From an uncultured Balneola sp. (GTDB lineage Bacteria; Bacteroidota; Rhodothermia; Balneolales; Balneolaceae): 57,672 nucleotides of DNA. The notes under the pieces were generated by a model. The model ran no database searches and had not been told where the DNA came from. It worked only from the letters and a program-made list of their open reading frames with translations. Location of the stretch: contig CAJXQC010000020.1 of assembly GCA_913058495.1 (NCBI GenBank), positions 1-57,672 on the forward strand, read 5' to 3'. Positions 51,064 through 57,672 of the stretch are shown here, piece after piece. Numbering within the stretch: the stretch's first letter is position 1; the number at the start of each line of letters is the position of its first letter. Made by a program: the position numbers and the translations under genes.

Positions 51064-51088
51064 TCTTCTCTATCTCTTTGATATTATG

Positions 51089-54000
51089 TTAACTATTTGG
51101 CATTGAAAAGAAAAATATTGAACCTTTTCCTTCTTCACTTTCTGCCCAAATTTTTCCTCCATGCTTATTGATAATACGTTTTACAATTGCCAGGCCAACT
51201 CCTGTTCCTTCAAATTCATTTTTTGAATGGAGCCTATTAAACACTCCAAATAATTTGTCATGATATTCCATCTTAAATCCTGTACCATTGTCTTTTACAA
51301 AATATGTAGTCTTATTTTCTACATTTTTATCACATCCTATATTTATAACTATTTTATCTTCTTTTGAAGAATATTTGAATGCGTTTGAAACCAAATTCAC
51401 TACCACTTGTTTGATTAACGCTATATCCCCCTGGGCATTAGGCAGATCATCAATTTTTAGATCTATTTGTTTGTCAGAATAAGAACCTGATTCTATCTCA
51501 CAAACATTCTCAAAAAGTTTAGTCATATCTATCTCTGACTTTTGGATTTTCTTCTTACCTAATCTGGAAAACTCAAGTATGTCATCAATCAGTTGTCCCA
51601 TGGTTACGGCACTTTCTTTAACCACGCCCATCAACCTTTTTCCTTCTTCATCCAATTGCTCAGCATAGTCTTCCATTAGAATATCAGAAAAACCATTTAT
51701 TGATCTCAGCGGAGCTCTGAGATCGTGTGAAATTGAATAACTGAAAGATTCTAGCTCCTTGTTCACCTGTTCCAGATTCTCAGCTTGCTTTCTTATTTGT
51801 TGTGTTCTTGCCTCAATTTCGTTTTCAAGCTCTTCGGTATATTCAACCTCTTTACTGATATCAGAAACATATAGAATCATACCTCCAATTTCCCCGTCAA
51901 CATTGTGCCAGGGAATCGCTGTCCAACTTATCCAGACTTCCGAGTTGTCGATCCTTGTAAACTGATCTTTTCCTTTAGATAACTCCTCTCCAGCTAACAC
52001 CCGCTTATGAATTGACAACCAATCTTTTCTTTTCTTAACCTGCGGAAGAACATCATAGTGAGATTTGCCGATGATACTTTGTCCTTCAATTCTGTTGTGC
52101 CCATACCATTTGTTACTGACAGTAATATACTTCATCTCCTTATCGAACATAGCAACCGCAGCAGGAGCCTGTTCCACAAAACTTCTCAGCTGAGATTCCT
52201 GTCGCTTAAGATTCTCAACCATTTCATTTCGATCAGTAATATCCATATTGATACCGATCATTTGAACGGGATTACCCTTTTCATCTCTTACAAGATCTCC
52301 CTTACCTGTTAAAATTATCTCTTTACCGTCTGGTCGGTTCCACCTAAACTGGATGTCCAATTTCTCTCCCGTCTCAACGGTTTTCTGAGTTTCTTGAACA
52401 ACATAATCAAGATCTTCAGGATGAACCATGGTTCCAAATTTTTCAAAGGTCGGTTCAAAATTATCGGGCACCCCAAATACTTTATAAGCCTGATCATTCC
52501 ATTCCAGCTCATTGGTTTTCAAATCCCATATCCAGATAGCGATTTGACCTGCTTCTACTGATAATTGAAGTTTCTCATAGGTCTCATCCAGCTCCAAGGT
52601 TTTTCTTTTCGTCTCATCAATATCCATAAACAAACCGCGCAGACCTGTCAACTGTCCATCTTCAAATACCGGATGCCCTATAGCTCTTACCCAAATCTCA
52701 TTGCCGGTTTTTGTTAACAGAATACATTCCTCATCCCAGGAACTTCTGTTCTCAATAGCATTATTAATTGCATTTTGAATTACGGGTCTGAAATCTTCCC
52801 TATAAAAATTTATTCCTTCCTCCACCTTGATTGGCGTTCCTGGTTCTACCTCATGTATTCTATACACTTCATCTGACCAGAAAGCTGTCATTGTACCGAG
52901 ATCAACTTCCCAGGAACCTATTTTGGCTGCGCTTTGAGTTTCTGACAATAGTTGAATAGCTCTTTGAATTTCTTCGGTTTTAGCCTCCAGCTGTTTTTCT
53001 TTTAACACTGATTCTGTTACATCTTGAGAAGTTCCTGCCATCCGATATGGAGTGCCTTCATCGTCATAAAAAACTTTTCCTCTTTCGTGTATATACCTGA
53101 CTTCTTGTCCTTCATTTATAATAATACGGTGTATAAAATCATGAGGCTTATTTTCGGCAATAGCTTTTTCTACATCTTTTTGAAAGGGCTCTTGGTCTTC
53201 TTCTGGAATAAGTGCGTTAAGTTGTTCAAAGGTTGGTGTAAAATCTTTAGTCTGTCCAAACACCTGATAGTTTTGATCTGACCATGTAATTACATCTTCC
53301 TTCATATCCCAGTTCCAGTTTCCGATCTTTGCTATCTCCTGAGCTTCTTCCAACCTTATTCTTGTTTCAGATATCGTATTGAATAGTTCTTTCTTTTCTT
53401 CTTCAATTGATATTCTGTTGTGTATATCAATAATTGACCCAACCATTCTTACAGGATTACCATCTGCATCAAAACTCGCTTGACCTACTGTTTCAAACCA
53501 TCGATACTCGCCGGATTTATTCTTCATTCTTATTTCCAGCTTATAAATGGCTCCACTTTTCAAGTGTTGTTCAACAGCACCCACAACCTTTTCTTTATCA
53601 TCCCGATGCAGCAAAATATTCAGAAATGTATTGTAGCTTGGCTCGATTTCTCCATCTTCATAACCAAGCAATTCATAAAATCTGGGCGACCACCATTCAC
53701 TGTTATCCTCTAAATACCAATCCCATAATCCCGCATTTATGGCTTTAAGTGAAAGATCAAATCGTTGAACATATTCGAACAAATCACCCTTGGATTCTGA
53801 CAATTCCTGAACTGATTTTTCAAGTTCTTCATTTTTATTTTGTATCCGAGCTATGAAAATTCTGAAGATCAGATAAATTTCACCTCCTATTATAAACAAC
53901 GAAAACAGTCCAAGTATTACTTCCAGTCTTATGAGCGTACGAACCGACTCGTTGGAAATAGCTTCAAATGTCTTCACTATTTCATCCATCTTTTCAAGAA

Positions 54001-54439
54001 ACTGCTCTTCATGATTCCGAATAACAGGAATAGCCGTAATTACTTCTTCTTTGCTGCTAAAATCACTAAGTGAGGTTCTTATTGCTTCATAATGAGGTTC
54101 TGTTTCAGATAAAAGAGTTTGAATCAGATCATCTTGACTTGCTTCAATACCTAGTTCCTGATTTCCGTTTTTTAAACCTTCATGGGTAACAGACCAAACT
54201 TCTACATCTTTTCTTAACGCTTCCAGCTGTATGTCCTTGTTCTCGGCCAGATAAACAGTTTTAGCGATTTTCTGGCTCAGCATTCGTTGTCGTCCCGCTA
54301 AATTAATTACTGTAGCATCATCCCGTTTTTCAACTAAGATTTTCTGAATCAGCAATTGATTGGAAACGATCAGTACTATAAGTGTAGAAACAGCTATTAT
54401 GCTGATACTTTTGACTGAAAGCCTATCTGTTATACTCAA
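51089..54439 (-). CDS. PilJ-type sensor, multi-PAS histidine kinase
   Basis: An 1116-residue membrane histidine kinase. Helices at about 11-31 and 172-195 enclose a periplasmic PilJ/NarX-like four-helix sensor with VINLAGRQRMLSQKIAK. Inside the cell come about five PAS domains (roughly 228-345, 358-485, 500-625, 630-755, 757-875); the second to fourth share an AxKIGxWxWD...W pattern and look like internal duplicates. HisKA has His905 in SISHDLRAPLRS; the HATPase is intact (Asn1019 in NLVSNAFKYS, DNGTGF, GTGVGLAI). Its start overlaps the NlpC/P60 stop by four bases. Confidence 0.94.
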   Translation of the reverse strand: MSITDRLSVKSISIIAVSTLIVLIVSNQLLIQKILVEKRDDATVINLAGRQRMLSQKIAKTVYLAENKDIQLEALRKDVEVWSVTHEGLKNGNQELGIEASQDDLIQTLLSETEPHYEAIRTSLSDFSSKEEVITAIPVIRNHEEQFLEKMDEIVKTFEAISNESVRTLIRLEVILGLFSLFIIGGEIYLIFRIFIARIQNKNEELEKSVQELSESKGDLFEYVQRFDLSLKAINAGLWDWYLEDNSEWWSPRFYELLGYEDGEIEPSYNTFLNILLHRDDKEKVVGAVEQHLKSGAIYKLEIRMKNKSGEYRWFETVGQASFDADGNPVRMVGSIIDIHNRISIEEEKKELFNTISETRIRLEEAQEIAKIGNWNWDMKEDVITWSDQNYQVFGQTKDFTPTFEQLNALIPEEDQEPFQKDVEKAIAENKPHDFIHRIIINEGQEVRYIHERGKVFYDDEGTPYRMAGTSQDVTESVLKEKQLEAKTEEIQRAIQLLSETQSAAKIGSWEVDLGTMTAFWSDEVYRIHEVEPGTPIKVEEGINFYREDFRPVIQNAINNAIENRSSWDEECILLTKTGNEIWVRAIGHPVFEDGQLTGLRGLFMDIDETKRKTLELDETYEKLQLSVEAGQIAIWIWDLKTNELEWNDQAYKVFGVPDNFEPTFEKFGTMVHPEDLDYVVQETQKTVETGEKLDIQFRWNRPDGKEIILTGKGDLVRDEKGNPVQMIGINMDITDRNEMVENLKRQESQLRSFVEQAPAAVAMFDKEMKYITVSNKWYGHNRIEGQSIIGKSHYDVLPQVKKRKDWLSIHKRVLAGEELSKGKDQFTRIDNSEVWISWTAIPWHNVDGEIGGMILYVSDISKEVEYTEELENEIEARTQQIRKQAENLEQVNKELESFSYSISHDLRAPLRSINGFSDILMEDYAEQLDEEGKRLMGVVKESAVTMGQLIDDILEFSRLGKKKIQKSEIDMTKLFENVCEIESGSYSDKQIDLKIDDLPNAQGDIALIKQVVVNLVSNAFKYSSKEDKIVINIGCDKNVENKTTYFVKDNGTGFKMEYHDKLFGVFNRLHSKNEFEGTGVGLAIVKRIINKHGGKIWAESEEGKGSIFFFSMPNS

Positions 54440-55002
54440 AGTACTCTCCTGGTTGTTAAATAGGTGTCATTCCAATATCTCTCCTGAAGTGCTGATATCA
54501 TCACACCCGAACTTGTTGATGCATGCATGAATTGCTGATCATTGATCATTACCCCGGCGTGCATTGTTTTTCTACCCGTCTTAAAAAACACTAAATCTCC
54601 TATACGGATATTATTTTTCTTAACCGACTTCCCCACTTTCATTTGATCGACAGTTACGCGTGGGAGCTTAACCTCAAAATAATCAGCAAATACAATTTGA
54701 AGGAAAGCCGAACAATCCACACCATCATATCCATTTCCACCCAACAGGTACGGCACACCTTTCCAATCTTTGAAAGCTTCATCTAACTTACTTCTGAGCT
54801 TCTTCTCATCTTTCGATAACGCAGTTGATTCCATAGCAGGAGCAGAAGAAGAAACAGAAATAGCGACTTCGGGCCTGACTGACTCTTCAATTTTTTCTAC
54901 TTCAGCTTTTTTAGCGCGTTCTTCCCACGGAATCGCACCTCGTTTAACCATGCCGCATGCAGCAAAAAGTACCCATATTAATAAAAGATGCTTAACTGAC
55001 AT
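54436..55002 (-). CDS. NlpC/P60 family cell-wall endopeptidase, lipoprotein
   Basis: A 188-residue lipoprotein (lipobox FAAC, Cys16). After a charged linker, the C-terminal half is an NlpC/P60 (C40) domain that cuts peptidoglycan stem peptides: catalytic Cys in GYDGVDCSAFLQIVF, His in MHAGVMINDQ, and the third His in FMHASTSSGV; LVFFKTGRKTMHAG is typical. It is the first gene of the signalling operon and overlaps the kinase start (ATGA), so the enzyme and kinase are made together. Related to Spr/MepS-like hydrolases. Confidence 0.92.
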   Translation of the reverse strand: MSVKHLLLIWVLFAACGMVKRGAIPWEERAKKAEVEKIEESVRPEVAISVSSSAPAMESTALSKDEKKLRSKLDEAFKDWKGVPYLLGGNGYDGVDCSAFLQIVFADYFEVKLPRVTVDQMKVGKSVKKNNIRIGDLVFFKTGRKTMHAGVMINDQQFMHASTSSGVMISALQERYWNDTYLTTRRVL

Positions 55003-55093
55003 TCGCCGTCTTTTGATGAAAAAGCTGATTATAAATCACTATCTTAATGTAGTACAAATGAACTAAAAATTTACCCTAAATTAAAGCAATTTA

Positions 55094-55813
55094 ATGTATT
55101 TACTGGTTAATATAGATCATGTTGCAACTTTAAGAAATGCAAGAGGAGAGGGATATCCAAGCCCTGTTGTAGCAGCTCAGATATGTGAGAAAGCCGGAGC
55201 CTCAGGTATCGTTTTTCATTTGCGTGGCGACAGAAGACATATAAGAGACGAAGATGTGGTTGCTTTAAAAGAATCCGTTTCTGGTAAACTGGACTTTGAA
55301 ATGGCCGCTTCTGATGAAATGCTTTCTATTCTGAAAGAAATAAATCCTCACCTTTGTACCTTAGTTCCGGAAGGAAGAGAAGAGCTTACTACCGAAGGCG
55401 GACTGAATATGAATGTAGTTTTTGATGATTTTAAAGAGCGTGTATTCCCTTCTATTCGGGAAACCGATATTGAAATCAGTCTATTTCTAGATCCCAATCC
55501 TAAAGACATCAATCTGGCTTTTGAATTAGGAACGGATGCCATCGAATTACATACCGGAAATTATGCGAACGCTCCTTCATCCGGAGAGGCTGACCACGAG
55601 CTGGAAAGATTAAAGAAAGCAGCTGAGCAAGCGCATGAACTCGGTATAAAAGTAAATGCAGGACATGGTTTAAATCAAAAAAATCTTCCGAAGTTCATAG
55701 CAACTGTACCCCACTTGAATGAAATCAGTATCGGTCATGCATTAATCAGTGATGCAATATTTGATGGATTGGAAACTACGGTTAAGAAATATTTGAGGAT
55801 TATTGAGAGATGA
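55094..55813 (+). CDS. pdxJ: pyridoxine 5'-phosphate synthase
   Basis: A 239-residue TIM-barrel enzyme that closes the pyridoxine ring from 1-deoxyxylulose 5-phosphate and aminoacetone phosphate in the DXP-dependent vitamin B6 route. VNIDHVATLRNARGEGYPSP, FHLRGDRRHIRDED (catalytic His region), LDFEMAASDEML (catalytic Glu), LVPEGREELTTEGGLN, and VNAGHGLN are the family marks. The position after HLR is Gly where E. coli has Glu48, probably tolerated. Length matches (E. coli 243). The DUF559 gene and repeat follow. Confidence 0.97.
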   Translation: MYLLVNIDHVATLRNARGEGYPSPVVAAQICEKAGASGIVFHLRGDRRHIRDEDVVALKESVSGKLDFEMAASDEMLSILKEINPHLCTLVPEGREELTTEGGLNMNVVFDDFKERVFPSIRETDIEISLFLDPNPKDINLAFELGTDAIELHTGNYANAPSSGEADHELERLKKAAEQAHELGIKVNAGHGLNQKNLPKFIATVPHLNEISIGHALISDAIFDGLETTVKKYLRIIER

Positions 55814-55830
55814 TCGATACCGGTTACATA

Positions 55831-55937
55831 CCCTCCCCTCAATCCCCTCCGGCGGAGATGAAGCTTTTTAACAAAAGTAGAAATTCAATCAACGAGTCTT
55901 CCTCTCTGCGGGAGAGGAAACAAAGGAGAGGGTCGTG
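55831..55937. repeat. C/G-rich repeat copy A, upstream of DUF559
   Basis: Left block CCCTCCCCTCAATCCCCTCC (from 55831) with GGCGGAGATGAAGCT, a 30-base variable middle, and right block AATCAACGAGTCTTCCTCT with a GCGGGAGAGGA hairpin arm, then AAAGGAGAGGG directly before the ATG. The repeat therefore supplies the Shine-Dalgarno site of the DUF559 gene. Confidence 0.85.
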
Positions 55938-56465
55938 ATGTCTCCTGAAAACTTCCCTACATACCGAAAAGATCTAGTTGAGAAAGCGAGAAAACTAAGA
56001 AAGAACTCCACACCGGGTGAGATTGAACTTTGGAAGCTTGTAAAAAATAAGCAAGTACTGGGTTATCAATTTAGAAGGCAACGACCCATCAAAAATTATA
56101 TAGTAGATTTTTATTGTAAGGAACTTCGATTGGCAATCGAAATAGATGGAAGTTCACATTACTATAAAGTCGAGTACGATCAAAAAAGACAAAAGAAATT
56201 GGAACAGTTGGGAATCACCTTTTTAAGATTTTCGGAAGAAGACACAAAAGAAAATCCTGACTATGTTGTGATGGAAATTGAGGAATGGATTAAGTCGCGT
56301 TCACTGACCCTCCCCTCAACCCCCTCCGGCGGAGGGGAAGCTCAGGATGTTCATTCCGAAGCAAATCAGAGTACAGCTGGAGGAAAACTCTCTGAGCCAA
56401 AACAAAATTTAATCAACGAGTCTTCCTCTCCACGGGAGAGGAGACAAAGAAAAGGATCACTATGA
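55938..56465 (+). CDS. DUF559 domain protein (Vsr/restriction endonuclease-like fold)
   Basis: A 175-residue protein from ATG 55938. Residues about 8-115 are DUF559: ARKLRKNSTPGEIELWKLVK, LGYQFRRQRPIKNYIVDFYC, LAIEIDGSSHYYKVEYDQKR, and ITFLRFSEEDTKENP. The D...ExD/Q-type residues (VDFYC, IEIDGSSH) fit the PD-(D/E)xK nuclease fold shared with Vsr. The last about 50 residues (TLPSTPSGGGEAQ to the end) are simply the translation of repeat copy B and are not a domain. The stop overlaps era's ATG. The function of DUF559 is unknown; the flanking repeats suggest a mobile or repeat-linked unit. Confidence 0.85.
   Translation: MSPENFPTYRKDLVEKARKLRKNSTPGEIELWKLVKNKQVLGYQFRRQRPIKNYIVDFYCKELRLAIEIDGSSHYYKVEYDQKRQKKLEQLGITFLRFSEEDTKENPDYVVMEIEEWIKSRSLTLPSTPSGGGEAQDVHSEANQSTAGGKLSEPKQNLINESSSPRERRQRKGSL
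56308..56461. repeat. C/G-rich repeat copy B, between DUF559 and era
   Basis: Same direction as copy A. Left block CCCTCCCCTCAACCCCCTCC with GGCGGAGGGGAAGCT, a longer unique middle, and right block AATCAACGAGTCTTCCTCT with CACGGGAGAGGAGACAAAG, ending one base before the era ATG. It encodes the DUF559 tail and carries the purine-rich site before era. Confidence 0.88.
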
Positions 56466-57349
56466 GTGATACAAATACCCCACACAAATCAGGATATGTA
56501 GCGATAGTTGGAAAACCCAACGCCGGTAAGTCGACGTTAATGAATCAGATTCTGGGTACAAAACTTTCCATCACTACTCATAAAGCTCAAACCACCCGAC
56601 ACCAAATTATCGGAATTCATTCCGAGGAAAATTCACAGATCATCTTTCTGGATACACCGGGGATCATCCATCCCAAGTACGAGCTTCAAAAAGCTATGAT
56701 GAGGTTTGTAGAAAAAGCTGAGAAAGAAGCCGATGTGATCCTTTTCATAGTGGAAGCAAAGGAAAACAATATGCCGGAATACGCCTTTGATTCATTGAAA
56801 CAGATGAAAAAACCGGTGGTTCTGGTAATTAATAAGATCGACGAATCTAACCAGGAACAGGTCAAGAAGTTAGCTAAAGACCTAAATGACTACTTCGATT
56901 TTAATGATACTGTTTATATCTCTGCGCTAAATGGCGAAGGCGTTCCCGGTTTGATGGAAAGTATTTCCAAACTTCTTTTACCCGGACCTCCTTTCTATCC
57001 AAAAGACGAATTGAGTGAACATCCTGTTCGATTCTTTGCTGCTGAATTGATCCGTGAACAGGTTTTCCTTCAGTATCATGAAGAATTACCTTATTCAGCA
57101 ACAGTTGATATAATCATCTATGAAGAACGGGAAGACTTGGATTACATCAACGCAGAAGTGATCGTAAACAGAAATTCTCAAAAAGGAATGATCATTGGTA
57201 AAGGCGGACGTGCAATTAAACAACTCGGTACCGCTGCACGGGAATCCATCGAAGAATTTGTAGGAAGAAAAGTATTCCTTGATCTCCACGTAAAAGTACG
57301 CGATAAATGGAGAGAGAATGAGAATATGGTCCGGAATTTCGGGTATTGA
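56462..57349 (+). CDS. era: GTPase Era
   Basis: A 295-residue GTPase that binds the 3' end of 16S rRNA and helps 30S assembly. G1 is GKPNAGKST from residue 17, G3 DTPGI, G4 NKID; the C-terminal KH domain has MIIGKGGRAIKQLGTAARES. Length matches E. coli Era (301). The ATG overlaps the DUF559 stop (ATGA) and follows the purine-rich end of repeat B, so its translation start has been remade by the repeat. Essential in most bacteria. Confidence 0.97.
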   Translation: MSDTNTPHKSGYVAIVGKPNAGKSTLMNQILGTKLSITTHKAQTTRHQIIGIHSEENSQIIFLDTPGIIHPKYELQKAMMRFVEKAEKEADVILFIVEAKENNMPEYAFDSLKQMKKPVVLVINKIDESNQEQVKKLAKDLNDYFDFNDTVYISALNGEGVPGLMESISKLLLPGPPFYPKDELSEHPVRFFAAELIREQVFLQYHEELPYSATVDIIIYEEREDLDYINAEVIVNRNSQKGMIIGKGGRAIKQLGTAARESIEEFVGRKVFLDLHVKVRDKWRENENMVRNFGY

Positions 57350-57480
57350 TTTAGAAAAACTAAAGAGTTTGGAAAAATTCCTTGACTAAAATTTAAATCC
57401 AGATTCCGGCCTTCGCTGCGGAACTGTAGATGTCAGCTAATTCGATGACAGTTTAGTTGTAATAATACTAGAAAAAATCG
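57350..57480. other. gap after era: no feature seen
   Basis: AT-rich sequence between the era stop and the right-end repeat. No hairpin followed by a T-run and no reading frame of note. Confidence 0.5.
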
Positions 57481-57666
57481 CCCTTAGTATTTAAGACGGA
57501 AAAGAGAGCGTGATCCGGATGCGTCTGCCAAGCAGGAATAATCCTTTCAGGTGAAGAGTGTATTAATTATCTCAGAATGAACGAAGGCCTTTAGGATTAT
57601 TCAGCGCAGGATCAGTAAACCCGTCTTAAATACTTCGGCTTGATCTTTTGTCCCGTTCGAACGGGA
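57481..57666. repeat. 149-bp element with terminal inverted repeats, right-end copy
   Basis: The inverted counterpart of the copy at 1-180. The element spans 57486-57634 with perfect 14-bp termini: AGTATTTAAGACGG (57486-57499) and CCGTCTTAAATACT (57621-57634). It is followed by GATCTTTTG and the 16-bp perfect palindrome TCCCGTTCGAACGGGA (57651-57666). Both copies have the same element length of 149 bases. Confidence 0.85.
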
Positions 57667-57672
57667 TATCAA

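Noticed and set aside
56300-56465. C-terminal extension of the DUF559 protein as a functional domain
   Set aside because: It is a direct translation of the intergenic repeat, matching copy A at the DNA level, with low-complexity Pro/Ser/Gly and Arg content.

Overview
The window is a 57.7 kb stretch of AT-rich bacterial chromosome carrying about 52 genes, mostly housekeeping. Bacteroidota-type families (DUF4199, the Bacteroidota-type GlmU replacement next to glmS, DUF4956, a GbsR-type regulator, a SemiSWEET) and TAnnTTTG promoter-like boxes point to the FCB group. My best guess is Balneolota/Balneolaceae; this is inference from gene content, as no rRNA is present. I saw no tRNA, rRNA, CRISPR array, intact insertion sequence or prophage.

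Layout. 1-11 kb: a NUDIX hydrolase, a secreted subtilase, a kinase/SemiSWEET/rdgB operon, an M29 aminopeptidase, a small cassette (membrane LuxR regulator, DUF4199, DUF1801, two VOC proteins), an M14 carboxypeptidase and two small unknown proteins. 11-29.7 kb: purA, secD-secF-STAS, uvrA, a response regulator fused to an adenylate cyclase, class II DAHP synthase, an Upf1-like helicase, a GntR regulator, mutS, a YihY-family protein and an alkyladenine DNA glycosylase. 29.8-37 kb: a complete RND efflux operon whose outer-membrane channel is fused to a periplasmic-binding-protein domain, with a divergent GbsR-type regulator and a 13-bp inverted repeat between them. 37-45 kb: YceI, DUF6580, then DUF4956 + HlyD-like adaptor + TolC-like protein (a possible tripartite envelope machine with no known pump), an SDR, a sorbosone-dehydrogenase-like lipoprotein, NAD-dependent isocitrate dehydrogenase, a holin-like protein, an ElaA acetyltransferase and an Hpt protein. 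45.8-57.4 kb: glmS and the GlmU-like enzyme, a signalling operon (NlpC/P60 lipoprotein, PilJ/multi-PAS kinase, response regulator, REC-GAF-HisKA_2 protein with a degraded ATPase domain), pdxJ, a DUF559 nuclease-like gene between repeats, and era.

Spaces between genes are unusually structured. Four repeat types recur. (1) A 149-bp element with 14-bp terminal inverted repeats lies at both window ends in opposite orientation. (2) Degenerate arrays with a strict 7-bp period, often in inverted pairs, fill gaps and run up to stop codons. (3) An 80-bp palindromic element occurs twice, each time in the loop of an inverted heptad pair. (4) A C/G-rich 'CTCCCC' repeat flanks the DUF559 gene, supplies its start region, its C-terminal tail and the start region of era, and has partial copies elsewhere.

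The most promising candidates for something undescribed are the DUF4956/adaptor/TolC-like set, the binding-protein/TolC fusion, the DUF559 nuclease with its repeats, and the heptad arrays with their nested 80-bp element.
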